Of a stretch of 64,000 bases of DNA, positions 34,693 to 43,046 are shown in pieces (positions within the stretch are counted from its first letter, which is position 1; every line of letters starts with the position of its first letter). The stretch covers positions 1 to 64,000 of the forward strand of contig NZ_VWPY01000005.1 of NCBI RefSeq assembly GCF_011839805.1. Direction: 5' to 3'. The stretch is from Kineococcus rubinsiae (GTDB lineage Bacteria > Actinomycetota > Actinomycetes > Actinomycetales > Kineococcaceae). The notes under the pieces are model-generated. The model did not search any database, was not told the origin of the DNA, and saw nothing but the letters and a program-made list of their open reading frames with translations. Position numbers and translations under genes: made by a program.

Positions 34693-35541
34693 CTATGGCC
34701 AGGAGATGTCGGTGAAGGACGGGTTGGTGGCCAGGGCTCGTAGCTGGGCGGTGCTGATGAGAGGGGAGTCGAAGGAGCGGCCAGGGGCTAGGTCGGCTTC
34801 GGTACTGGCGTCGAGACGGGTGTCGGCGCTGACGACGCGCCCATCGGGGTAGATCGCGGTGACGCTGGTGTGCCAGCCCTGCAGCTCGCCCCCAGGTGAC
34901 TGATTTTCTCGCACGAGGCGAGTGTCGAGGATTCGTGTGGTGACCAGCCGAATGCCTTCGGTCAGTTGCTCGGTGGTGCACTGGGCCTGCGGCAGGCAGG
35001 TGGTCTGTTCGGTGGAGATGAAGCCGTCGGCCAGGCTGCCGACTTGGACGCTGAGGGCAGCTAGGGGAGTGCTGCGCCGGTCCTGGTAGGTCATCGACCA
35101 GCCCAGCATCTTCCCGGTGTCGCCGTCGCTCACCGGTCCGACTGAGACGGTCCGGTTCAGGTCGGCGTCGATGCTGAGGAGGGCGTCGCGGAAGACGGTG
35201 GTGGCGATGGACTGCGGGTCAGGGATCCGCGACGGGGACGGGACAGCCGGCTTCGGACTGGCCGGCGGTGCGCTGGCGACCGGTACCTGGGTGGTGGATG
35301 TCCACGACCCGTGCGAGGTCCACAGCGCACCGGTGACGACGAGCAGGGCGGCGGCGGTCGGTAGGGCCACCAGGGTGCGGCGCCGGGTGCGTCGGCGGCG
35401 GCCGCGTTGACGTACCTCGTCCAGGTCAATACTCGGGGGTGGGGGGCGGACGCCCGTGATGGCGTCGGCCACGGCTCGCGCGAGGGGGTCGGTGGCCCCG
35501 CCCGGACCGGCCGGGCCGGTGGTGTCGAAGGAGCGGGTCAT
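34693..35541 (-). CDS. Membrane-anchored sigma-partner protein
   Basis: The ATG at 35541 (MTRSFDTTGPAG) overlaps the sigma stop (ATGA), giving 282 residues. A Pro-rich cytoplasmic part, an Arg block (RQRGRRRRTRRRT), one membrane segment (about 58-75) and a large external domain with two Cys residues (TTCLPQAQCTT). Same topology as the other partner proteins. Probably anti-sigma or sensor. Confidence 0.7.
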   Translation of the reverse strand: MTRSFDTTGPAGPGGATDPLARAVADAITGVRPPPPSIDLDEVRQRGRRRRTRRRTLVALPTAAALLVVTGALWTSHGSWTSTTQVPVASAPPASPKPAVPSPSRIPDPQSIATTVFRDALLSIDADLNRTVSVGPVSDGDTGKMLGWSMTYQDRRSTPLAALSVQVGSLADGFISTEQTTCLPQAQCTTEQLTEGIRLVTTRILDTRLVRENQSPGGELQGWHTSVTAIYPDGRVVSADTRLDASTEADLAPGRSFDSPLISTAQLRALATNPSFTDISWP

Positions 35542-36149
35542 GACTGGCCTCCGGTCTTCGTGCACTCACCTGAAGGACGAGCGGGGCTGACGCGAGGTTC
35601 GGGGCCGCCGCGGTGGTGGTCGCCGTAGTCATCGCGGTAGCCGGGTCCGAGATGGGCCTGCAGAGCGGTGCGGGCGTGGTGGGCCTGGCTCTTGACGGTG
35701 CCTTCGCTGATGTTCAAGGTGTCGGCGACTTCGCTGACGGTGAGGTCTTCGACGTAGCGCAGCAGGACGACGGCGCGTTGCCGCGCTGGTAGTGCGGCGA
35801 TGGCGGTGAGCAGGTCGAGGTTGAGGCTGGTGGCCTCAGCGGTGGGTGTCTGCGGGTCTGGTGGGTCTTCGTCGGCGTGGAGGCCGAGGTGGAGTCCGGT
35901 GGTCTCTCGTCGGCGCCAGGGGCGGCGTTGCTCGGAGATGAGGTGGCGCAGCATGGTGGTGCGGGCGTAGGCGAAGGGGTGCTCGTCGCGGCGCACTCGT
36001 GGCCAGGCGGCGTAGACGCGTTCGAAGGTGTCTTGGACGAGGTCGTCGGCGCGGTGCCAGTCCCGGCTCCAGGCGAAGGCCAGTTGCCGTAGCCGGGGCA
36101 TGGCTGCAACGGCGAAGGCGTCGAACGACGCCTCCAGCTCCTGTCTCAT
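35538..36149 (-). CDS. SigE-family ECF sigma factor
   Basis: The 203-residue product has region 2 (FDAFAVAAMPRLRQLAFAWS, WHRADDLVQDTFERVYAAWP) and region 4 (LPARQRAVVLLRYVEDLTVS, LNISEGTVKSQAHHARTAL). The ATG at 36149 is preceded by GGAGGTGG. It overlaps its partner by ATGA. The sequence is typical of SigE-family factors in actinobacteria. Confidence 0.9.
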   Translation of the reverse strand: MRQELEASFDAFAVAAMPRLRQLAFAWSRDWHRADDLVQDTFERVYAAWPRVRRDEHPFAYARTTMLRHLISEQRRPWRRRETTGLHLGLHADEDPPDPQTPTAEATSLNLDLLTAIAALPARQRAVVLLRYVEDLTVSEVADTLNISEGTVKSQAHHARTALQAHLGPGYRDDYGDHHRGGPEPRVSPARPSGECTKTGGQS

Positions 36150-36374
36150 CAGGCACCACCTCCTGCCTCATGTACGCAGCAGCCGTCCGGGAGGTTGCAC
36201 GAGCTCGCGCGGAAAGTGTGACGACATCACAAGGTCCCGCAGAGGATGCCGTGACTGCGTGACAACGCGCTTCGCGACTTGATCGTTCGTCCCGCGCCGC
36301 GGCATGAGCGGTAAATGTTCGGGGCCTGCTCGACGAGGTCGACGACTCAGTAGTGGGCCGCTACCTTGTGAGGC

Positions 36375-36752
36375 ATGATAGTTGGGCCCGGTACCGCCGC
36401 AGATGGTGAACGACGAGCGCAACTGCTGCGCGGATCGCTGGACTTGTGTGTCCTGGCCGCACTCGATCAGCAACCCAGCCACGCCTACGAGCTCGCCACC
36501 CGCCTGGCCGAGGCGGGCTTGGGTGAGGTCAGCTACGGCACCGTGTACCCGCTGATCACCAGGCTGCGTCGATCCGGTCTGCTGCACGAGCAGCAACAAC
36601 TCAGCCCGCTGGGTCCAGCCCGAAAGGTCTTCTCCCTGACCAAGGCCGGGCGCGCGGCCCTCACCGACTGGCTGGCGCTATGGCAGCGCAGCACCAGTGA
36701 CGTCGAGGCCGTGTTGCGGGCCACCGGGGTCTGGGCGGGGGAGCGACGATGA
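36375..36752 (+). CDS. PadR-family transcriptional regulator
   Basis: The 125-residue product shows the PadR winged helix: LLRGSLDLCVLAALDQQPSH, AYELATRLAEAGLGEVSYGT, VYPLITRLRRSGLL, then KVFSLTKAGRAALTDW. It overlaps the following membrane-protein gene by ATGA. It lies divergently from the sigma gene at 36149 across about 225 bp. Confidence 0.88.
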   Translation: MIVGPGTAADGERRAQLLRGSLDLCVLAALDQQPSHAYELATRLAEAGLGEVSYGTVYPLITRLRRSGLLHEQQQLSPLGPARKVFSLTKAGRAALTDWLALWQRSTSDVEAVLRATGVWAGERR

Positions 36753-37456
36753 TCACTCCGTCAGGCCGGGACCGGGACGCGCCGGCCGCGGTGCAGTCGG
36801 TGGTCCGGGACGCGGAACGGTCCTGGCGACGACTAGGCGTGCCCCGTGCGCTGCGGGACCCGGTGGTCGCGGACGTCTGCGCTGACCTGCACGCCGCCTA
36901 CGGTCAAGGACGGACCCCGGAGACGGTTCTGGGGATGACGGTGGCGGAGTTCGCCGAGCAGGTGGCCCGTGAGAACGGCTGGCTGGTGGCGTGGCCGATG
37001 TACGGACGTCTACTGGCCAGTGCAGCCGTGGGCGCAGCGGCCGCGATACTGGCTGGGTTCGCCCTGGTGCTTCCGTCGATGTACCTGGTGCTCGCGGCCG
37101 TTGGTCACGTCCTCGTGTGGGCTGGTTCGGACGCCGAGGGCTATCGCGAGAGCAGCCTGAACGCGGGGATCGTGTACGCGATGTACGCACTCTTCGGGGT
37201 GGGGTTCGTGGCGGCGGTGCTGACTGCGGTGCGGTGGGGGCTCAAGGCTGCAGTGCAGCTGCGCCAGACCTTGAGTGCGGGGGCAGTGCTGATTGCTGTC
37301 TCGGCCGCCGTTTCCGTGCCGTTGGCGGTGGCCATTGGACATGTGAGCCGCTTCAGCAGTGCGCCCCTGGTGGTGGCGGCGGAGTTCGGGCTGGTGCTGG
37401 GCTTGGCCGGCGCTGCGTTGGTCGCCGCTAGAGCATGGGCGCTGCGCCTGTCCTGA
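36749..37456 (+). CDS. Membrane protein coupled to PadR
   Basis: The 235-residue product has an N-terminal cytoplasmic helical region (about 1-75, VVRDAERSWRRLGVPRALRD) followed by about five hydrophobic segments. Starts in an ATGA overlap with the PadR gene. This PadR/DUF1700-like layout is common; the role is likely to be PadR-regulated, but the substrate or function is unknown. Confidence 0.72.
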   Translation: MITPSGRDRDAPAAVQSVVRDAERSWRRLGVPRALRDPVVADVCADLHAAYGQGRTPETVLGMTVAEFAEQVARENGWLVAWPMYGRLLASAAVGAAAAILAGFALVLPSMYLVLAAVGHVLVWAGSDAEGYRESSLNAGIVYAMYALFGVGFVAAVLTAVRWGLKAAVQLRQTLSAGAVLIAVSAAVSVPLAVAIGHVSRFSSAPLVVAAEFGLVLGLAGAALVAARAWALRLS

Positions 37457-37574
37457 CCTCCCGCAACGCGGCATGAGCACGCGTTCCGGGCGGCCAGCGG
37501 CATGAGCAGATATTCGGCGGTAGCGCCGCGTGGTCGATGCCGCAGGAGCCTGGCTGCTTGGCGGCACTGACTGC

Positions 37575-38441
37575 TTAAGAGGGCAGGGTCGGCTGGACAT
37601 CGTGCAAGACGGTGCCGTCGACCAGGGTGAGGTCGTAGGTCAGGACCGGCTCTGGCCCTCGCCGACCGCTGGGTTGGGCGGGTTCGTGCTCTAAAGCGGT
37701 TCCTGGCCACCAGGCTACGTATCGCCCACCTGCGACCGAGGCGCGCACGAGGATCGCGCCGGCGTGGATGGTCACCCCCAGCACCTCGGTCCCCACCGCG
37801 CCGTCGGTGACTGACGCCTCGTGGTACTCGAAGATTGCCCCTTGGGTGAAAGCCCTCGCCGAAGCGACCTGGGCCGGTCCGTCGCTGCCCGCTGCGCCGG
37901 CGGAAACGTCGTCGACGTCAGCGCTTCCGCGGGGATTGCGCGCCAGGCAGGCGCCGGACATGTCCGGGTCCTCGGTGCGATACAGCAGGACGACGTGATC
38001 GCCGCGCCGCTCAGCCAATACTAGGCGGGCTTGCTGCAGGTCCAGGGAACCTCCGCGCAGTTGGGCTCGACAGGCGGGTGCCACCACGTCGATTTCATGC
38101 TCGCTCAGAGGTGCGGGCTGCGGGGTCCAGGACGCGTAGGCCATGTCGTCGTCTCCTGGGTTGAGGAAGGTCAGGCAGGTGAAGGTGAGGGTGGCCGCGG
38201 CTGCGCCGGACAGAAGGACACGCCGCCCGGGGTGTCGTCGCGCAGGCTGTCGTGCGGGGGCGTGCGGGTGGCCGGCCCCGGTGGCGGGCTCGGTGGAGGG
38301 GTCGGTGGCCAGGATCCGCTCAAGCGTCGCGCCGGCGCGCTGTTGCTCCTGGGCGGTAAGGGCCGCGGCAGCCGGGTCTAGAGAGCGCAGTGCAGCCCTG
38401 AGGTCGGAGTCGTCGGGGCGGGGGGTGGTGGGCGTGGTCAT
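37575..38441 (-). CDS. Membrane-anchored sigma-partner protein
   Basis: The 288-residue product starts with a helical cytoplasmic part (LRAALRSLDPAAAALTAQEQ), then a basic His/Arg-rich patch, one membrane segment (about 76-93, LLSGAAAATLTFTCLTFL) and an external domain with two Cys residues. It overlaps the upstream sigma gene by ATGA. Fifth example in the window of this sigma plus one-TM partner layout. Confidence 0.7.
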   Translation of the reverse strand: MTTPTTPRPDDSDLRAALRSLDPAAAALTAQEQQRAGATLERILATDPSTEPATGAGHPHAPARQPARRHPGRRVLLSGAAAATLTFTCLTFLNPGDDDMAYASWTPQPAPLSEHEIDVVAPACRAQLRGGSLDLQQARLVLAERRGDHVVLLYRTEDPDMSGACLARNPRGSADVDDVSAGAAGSDGPAQVASARAFTQGAIFEYHEASVTDGAVGTEVLGVTIHAGAILVRASVAGGRYVAWWPGTALEHEPAQPSGRRGPEPVLTYDLTLVDGTVLHDVQPTLPS

Positions 38442-38998
38442 GGCTGGGTCTCCAGCTGCGTGGAGGGAGTGTCGGTGGGGGTGAGGTGGGCGCGCAGTGC
38501 GCGGCGGGCGCGCACCAGCCGCAGGCGGTAGGCGGTGGCGCTGATCCCTAGGACTTGGGCTGCTTGCGGGGAGGTCAGATCGTCCAGCGACGTCAGGGCG
38601 AGGACCTCTTGCTGCACGATGCTCAGACGTCGCCAGGCGGCGGCCAGGTCCAGGCGTTGGGCGATCAGGTCGGCTTGGGCGTCGGCGGCGCTGAAGTTCT
38701 CCGTGGAGGCGAGTGCGGCCGCGTCGATGAGTCGCACGGCGAGGGCTTGCTGGCGTTGCTGGCCGCGGTGGGTGTTAAGTAAACAGTGGCGGGTGATGCC
38801 GAACAGCCACGCTCGCGCGTCGTCGTGTCTGCTGGGTGCATCGTCCAGGCGTCGCCAGGCCACGAGGAAGGCGTCGGCGACGACGTCTTCGGCCTGGGTG
38901 GGGTGCACGCGACGGCGCGTGAAGCGCAGCACGTCGGCGTGTGCGTCTGCGTACAGCGCCCGGAAGCGTGCTTCACGCTCGGGCTGCAGTGCTCTCAC
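38438..38998 (-). CDS. ECF RNA polymerase sigma factor
   Basis: The GTG at 38998 gives 186 residues. Region 2 (EARFRALYADAHADVLRFTR, AEDVVADAFLVAWRRLDDA, ARAWLFGITRHCLLNTHRG) and region 4 (LSIVQQEVLALTSLDDLTSP, AQVLGISATAYRLRLVRARR) are clear. The HTH contains ATAYRLRL in place of the common TVKSR. Overlaps the partner gene by ATGA. Confidence 0.88.
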   Translation of the reverse strand: MRALQPEREARFRALYADAHADVLRFTRRRVHPTQAEDVVADAFLVAWRRLDDAPSRHDDARAWLFGITRHCLLNTHRGQQRQQALAVRLIDAAALASTENFSAADAQADLIAQRLDLAAAWRRLSIVQQEVLALTSLDDLTSPQAAQVLGISATAYRLRLVRARRALRAHLTPTDTPSTQLETQP

Positions 38999-39143
38999 AT
39001 CCCCTACCTGTCCACTAGGGCAGGAAGTGTGTCACCGGACGTCGTAAAAGATCAGCGACTCAGCGCTCTTCGACAAGACCGTGACGTCGTCGACGTCCTG
39101 GTCGCGGCATCACCGCTCGTTCTTCGAGGTGCTGATGAACAGG

Positions 39144-39770
39144 TCAGAGGGAGGGCCATACCGGCTGAGCGCGAGCGGCAGCGTCAAGGAAGGGCTGGGC
39201 GTCCAGTTCGTGGACGGTGGTCTCGATGCCCCGGTCCATCCACTGGCAAACCAGCTTCAGCTGCCCCACTGGCGGTAGCGGCCACAGCCAGTAGTCCCGG
39301 TCGACCGAGCGCGGACCGCCGCCTCCGCCGCCGCCGTTGAGGACGGGGCGGTCGGGCTGCCACAGACGGTCGTCCGCGCCTTGATGGTCCTGGTTGGGCT
39401 GCTCGTCCCACACCGGGGGGTCGACGTTGGTGGCCCGGCGTCCGTCGGCCAGCTCGAAGCCCCACTTCAACCGCCCCGCCTGCCAATCGGGTCCCATGCT
39501 GTGGGCGTAGGGCCCGTCGAAGACCTCGGCATTCAGGTCGTGGCCCTGTGCCCGCCCGCGGATGCGCACACCCAGGGTCATGGCGAGCCCGGTCGGGAAG
39601 GCACGGACACCGGTCAGCAGGACCACCGCGTTCTCGGAGCGGCCTAGGACCAGCTCGAGAGGCACCACGCCGGGGACGACGTCATCGGGGGCGTTGGACC
39701 AGACCGGTTGCGGCGGGTCGTCGTGCTCCCCGTCGTCGGAGGGCGGGGGCGGGTCGGGGAAGAAGTCCAC
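39144..39770 (-). CDS. Hypothetical protein, paralogue of 40297-40938
   Basis: GTG at 39770 (VDFFPDPPPPSDDGEHDDP) follows AGGAGG at eight bases, giving 208 residues. It has a Pro/Asp-rich N-terminus and conserved blocks shared with its paralogue: PVWSNAPDDVVPGVVPLELV, LLTGVRAFPTGLAMTLGVRI, YWLWPLPPVGQLKLVCQWMD, then RGIETTVHELDA. A poly-Gly stretch lies before the WLWPLPP block. No membrane segment. Function unknown, but clearly a conserved family. Confidence 0.7.
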   Translation of the reverse strand: MDFFPDPPPPSDDGEHDDPPQPVWSNAPDDVVPGVVPLELVLGRSENAVVLLTGVRAFPTGLAMTLGVRIRGRAQGHDLNAEVFDGPYAHSMGPDWQAGRLKWGFELADGRRATNVDPPVWDEQPNQDHQGADDRLWQPDRPVLNGGGGGGGPRSVDRDYWLWPLPPVGQLKLVCQWMDRGIETTVHELDAQPFLDAAARAQPVWPSL

Positions 39771-39925
39771 GGGTGGTCCTCCTGCGCGTGTCGGTGCGAA
39801 AGGGCAGCATGCCACTCGCTCGTCGGCAAGATCGTGAAGTCGTCGACCGTCCTTGATCGCGCGCGGACGGCGGCATGACCGGACGTTCCGCCTCGGGCGA
39901 GTGTGCGACCTGTGACCATGGCGGG

Positions 39926-40231
39926 ATGGACGTCCACGGCGTAGATCCCCGCGACATCAGCTGGGAGCTAGCTCAGCCGGTCTACCGCGTGTATTTCTGG
40001 GGCTTGCCGGGGCCGGATGTCGCACGGGCCTGCGATGAGCGACGGATCAGCGGAGCCGGCGACGTCGAGGAGGTCTTGGAGTGGGCGCACCGTCACGCTC
40101 AAGGACGCGTTTTCGTCGCCTACGTCGAAACGAGCGATGCCGACGCGCGAGGTCTACTGCGCCTGTTTGGCGAGGACCCCCTGCTTAGCGACGGGGGAAC
40201 GCCTGGGGTCCCCGCGACGGCCGCTGGCTGA
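39926..40231 (+). CDS. Small hypothetical protein
   Basis: The ATG at 39926 (MDVHGVDPRDISWELAQPVY) gives 101 residues and has GGCGGG upstream. The protein is mixed alpha/beta with FVAYVETSDADARGLLRLFG near its centre, the style of small conserved unknown proteins. It lies between the two paralogous genes (39144, 40297), divergent from one and convergent to the other. Confidence 0.55.
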   Translation: MDVHGVDPRDISWELAQPVYRVYFWGLPGPDVARACDERRISGAGDVEEVLEWAHRHAQGRVFVAYVETSDADARGLLRLFGEDPLLSDGGTPGVPATAAG

Positions 40232-40296
40232 TGCACTGAGGCGCCACCGTGGCGGCATGATCGCGCGACCAGCGGTATGAGCGCGCAGGTGACCAG

Positions 40297-40938
40297 TCAG
40301 GGCCACAGGAGACGGGAGTGTTCGGCGGCCTGGCGCAAGACCTCGGCGTCGACCTCGGTGACCGTTTCGCCGATGCCCCGCTCGGCCCAGGAGCACACCA
40401 GGCGCAGCACCCCGGGCGGCGGCAGCGGCCATAACCAGACGTCCCGGCTCCAGGTATTCATGAAAGTGCTGGGGCGGGTGGTGGCCTCCATGACCGGGTG
40501 ATCGACCAGCCACTCGGCAAGATCCACGCCCTCAGGCACCCCGGTGGCCTCCCATGGGGACTCATCTAGTGAGGTGACCTTCTGGCCGTCGGCGAACTGC
40601 ACTCCCCAGCGCAGGCCGCCGGCGGGCAGCGCCAGGCTGAGGCTGCCGCGGCCGTGGTGCAGATTTAGCCGTTCGACCAGGTCCCGTGCTGCGCGGCGGT
40701 GGGTCTCGCGGAAGCGCAACACCAGCCGCAACTCGACGCCGTGGGGGTAGGCGCGGGCTCCCTCGAGCAGGACCACGGTGTTGGTTGAGCGGCCCAGCTC
40801 GACGCTGAAACCGACGACGCCGGGGATGAGGTCGGCCGGCGGCGCGGCCCAGACGGGGGTGGAAAAAGGGACGTCATCGAGGTCGTCGGCAGCCAGGGTG
40901 TCGCTTGGGATGGGGAAGAACGAGGCTTCGCTGCCCAT
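40297..40938 (-). CDS. Hypothetical protein, paralogue of 39144-39770
   Basis: The 213-residue product from ATG 40938 (GAAGAGG upstream) shows the same blocks as its paralogue: PVWAAPPADLIPGVVGFSVE, VLLEGARAYPHGVELRLVLR, VWLWPLPPPGVLRLVCSWAE, RGIGETVTEVDA. The paralogy and the conserved WLWPLPP and RGI blocks indicate a real family. No membrane or known catalytic motif. Confidence 0.72.
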   Translation of the reverse strand: MGSEASFFPIPSDTLAADDLDDVPFSTPVWAAPPADLIPGVVGFSVELGRSTNTVVLLEGARAYPHGVELRLVLRFRETHRRAARDLVERLNLHHGRGSLSLALPAGGLRWGVQFADGQKVTSLDESPWEATGVPEGVDLAEWLVDHPVMEATTRPSTFMNTWSRDVWLWPLPPPGVLRLVCSWAERGIGETVTEVDAEVLRQAAEHSRLLWP

Positions 40939-41029
40939 GGTGACCTCTTCGTCGGTGGGTGAGCACTATTGATCGAAGGTAGCTGGTGGTCTTGTTTGAG
41001 ATCGCCCGCATCTCGACATGAGGGCAAGA

Positions 41030-41440
41030 TTACCCGGGGCTCGGGACGCCGGTCAGCCGTGCTCGGATCTGGGCGCTGATGTCCACGTCGTGGGGAAACG
41101 CCGCCAGCTCGCCCGCCCCAACGGGCACCCCCTGCTCCTGGGCGATACCCGCCAGGTAGGCCCAGTGCAGCGCCGCACCCTCTTCATAGGAGCGCCCTTC
41201 GAGCGGCTCGTCGGGCCCGACCACCGTGCGTGCGGTCTGCGTCAGCGTTTCCACCGACTCGTAGGACCAGATACCGCTGGGGCCACTGGCGGCTCAGCCG
41301 CGGTCGTCGAGCAACGTCAGTCGCCGTCCACCAGTGAGCTCGTGCAGCGCAGAGACGGACAGACGTCGATCGTCGTTGGGCTCAGGTCCTGCCGTCTCGT
41401 CGATGTCGATGGACGTGATCAGTCGCCTGGCATCGCACAT
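41030..41440 (-). pseudogene. Repeat-borne ~136-aa gene with one nonsense codon (copy 3)
   Basis: One continuous frame runs from ATG 41440 to TAA 41030 except for a single TGA at 41294-41296 (codon 49), where copy 2 has TGG (DDRGW). Recognisable segments are MCDARRLITSIDIDETAGPE, SGIWSYESVETLTQTARTVV, GPDEPLEGRSYEEGAALHWA and AAFPHDVDISAQIRARLTGV. This is the least damaged copy and shows what the gene looked like; a conserved actinobacterial family of unknown function. It is part of a dispersed repeat (see 20102 and 42600). Confidence 0.8.
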
Positions 41441-41585
41441 GCCTGCAGCGTGACTCACGACGGTCCTGCACGGACCCGGCCAGCACCGATCGGTCCCTTT
41501 AGCAGTTATCCATACAGCATCCCGCGTCCCACAGCCGACCCGTTATGAGACGTCGACCGCGCAAGGTCAGCGGCATGAGTAGCCC
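41441..41585 (+). repeat. Dispersed repeat copy 3 (right part, shortened)
   Basis: Contains ATGCCTGCAGCGTGACTCAC and CCCACAGCCGACCCGTTATG then AGACGTCG followed by GTCAGCGGCATGAGT. It matches the right-hand part of copies 2 and 4 but lacks the central ~150 bp. Confidence 0.65.
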
Positions 41586-41710
41586 GCACAGGAAAATGCA
41601 TAGATCTCCCAGAGTTTTGCGCCCCTAAGGGGGGCCGCGAAACTGTTGTCCAGCGTTAGGATTTCCGGGCCGGGCGAAGATGGCCGGCCTTACTCGAACG
41701 GGGGGTCCTC

Positions 41711-42271
41711 ATGAACGGACGTTCGATTGTACGGGCTGCGGCATTGGCCGCCGTCGTCACGTTGTTGCCAACGGCAGCCGCCCACGCCGCCAGTCCCGTC
41801 CCGAGCGCTACAACAGCGCCGACACCAACCACGACCATCGTCCCTGCCACCTCGACTGATCTACCCAAGGGTCATGCGAACTACACCACCCAAGGCAGCG
41901 GTCAGGCCGTTGCGCCTGCCAGCCTCGCTCAGGCTGCTGCCGCCTCTTGGGTCTGCACCGTCTACGCATCTGACCCCCGCAAGGCCGGCATCTTCATCGA
42001 CGGGGACGGCAGCCAGTTCTGCAGTGGCGCCGGTTACGCTCCTCAGAGGTTCACCGTTTCCGTGCAGCGCAGCCGCTGGTACGGGTGGCAGGGCATGCAC
42101 AGTCAGTCGTCGTCTTGGAGCTCGAGTTCCTTCTCGGAGCTCTACGGCGTCGGCTATGACTGCAGTGGCGACGGTACCTACACCTACCGTATTGTCACGA
42201 CTGGGAAGGCGGCCGGCGGCACCTCCACAGGATCCGTGCAGTCGTTAAACTACCTTCGCGTCAGCTGCTGA
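41711..42271 (+). CDS. Small secreted protein
   Basis: The 186-residue product has a clear signal peptide (basic MNGRSIVR, hydrophobic core, AHA-A cleavage site near residue 26). A Thr/Pro linker and a compact Trp/Ser/Cys domain with three Cys residues (SWVCTVYASD, SQFCSGAGYA, GYDCSGDG) and a terminal Cys follow. The ATG at 41711 is preceded by GGGGGGTCCTC, a partial ribosome binding site. Probably exported with disulphide bonds; role unknown. Followed at 42300 by a small gene and a terminator. Confidence 0.7.
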   Translation: MNGRSIVRAAALAAVVTLLPTAAAHAASPVPSATTAPTPTTTIVPATSTDLPKGHANYTTQGSGQAVAPASLAQAAAASWVCTVYASDPRKAGIFIDGDGSQFCSGAGYAPQRFTVSVQRSRWYGWQGMHSQSSSWSSSSFSELYGVGYDCSGDGTYTYRIVTTGKAAGGTSTGSVQSLNYLRVSC

Positions 42272-42299
42272 CTATCTGGGGTTCCAGGTGGAGGAGACA

Positions 42300-42488
42300 A
42301 TGAAGTTCGAGCACTTGCATCCACACATCACACTGCGATCCCGCGCCGCGTCTTTTCGTTACAGCTTGCACGAAAGCTGGCGTCGGTTGAGGGGACGACC
42401 CTCTCCCGAGGGGCACATACCAGCTTTCGACCGCTCCTTGCCGACCTCGCAAGCAAGTTACAGCGGCGAGCAGGGGCAAGAGCGCTAA
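42300..42488 (+). CDS. Small protein of 62 residues
   Basis: The ATG at 42300 has GGAGGAG five bases upstream, an excellent site. The product (MKFEHLHPHITLRSRAASFR, then YSLHESWRRLRGRPS) is basic and soluble. It sits 28 bp after the secreted-protein stop and is followed directly by a terminator, so both belong to one transcription unit. No family recognised. Confidence 0.55.
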   Translation: MKFEHLHPHITLRSRAASFRYSLHESWRRLRGRPSPEGHIPAFDRSLPTSQASYSGEQGQER

Positions 42489-42529
42489 AGTGCCCTCTCG
42501 TCTGAGTTCGCGAACCGAGAACAATGGGA

Positions 42530-42563
42530 GTGCCCCGACCCAAGGTGGCCGGGGCACTTTCGT
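42530..42563 (+). terminator. Rho-independent terminator
   Basis: A perfect 8-bp stem, GTGCCCCG (42530-42537) and CGGGGCAC (42550-42557), with a 12-nt loop is followed by TTTCGTTTG. It closes the secreted-protein / 62-residue operon. This is the clearest terminator I can see in the window. Confidence 0.8.
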
Positions 42564-42599
42564 TTGCCGCTAAGTGGATAAGCGGCAGTCAGTAGCGTG

Positions 42600-43018
42600 C
42601 AGGTAGTGGGGACGTCGTCTCGCTGGTGGGGGTGGACATCCGGCGATCGTTGTTGGACTCAGGTCCGCCGTTTCGTCGATGTCGATGGACACATGATTAG
42701 TCGCCTGACGTCGGACATGCCTACAGCCTGGCTACGCCGCTCCTGCCCAGGCCAGACGCGGGACCGAGGTGCCGACTCTGCGTGGCGCCCGCCCCTCAGG
42801 ATGAGGGTCACCCCACGGAGCCGTCGTCGGGCGCGGCCAAACACCGGTCAGTCACCTTGGAGATTTCTACAACGGCATCTCCTGTCCCACAGCCGACCGG
42901 TTGTGAGACGCGGTGGAGGAACGGCCTCAGCGTGTGACCTGCAGCGGTGAGCGGCGTCTTGCTGACGGCGCTACATGGCGGGCCGACTGCGCACTGAGCG
43001 CGGCGTGATCGTGAATAC
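42600..43018 (+). repeat. Dispersed repeat copy 4
   Basis: Its left part is a broken N-terminal fragment of the repeat gene (minus strand, about 42650-42718: MSDVRRLIM then out of frame). The rest matches 20466-20765, with GAGGGTCACCCCACGGAGCC, GGTCAGTCACCTTGGAG, CCGACCGGTTGTGAGACGCG, GACCTGCAGCGGTGAGCGGC, TACATGGCGGGCCGACTGCG. It ends at a GCGCGGCGTGATCG motif just before the GNAT gene. Confidence 0.75.
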
Positions 43019-43046
43019 TTCGCGGGCTACCTGGCAGGCTTGATCG

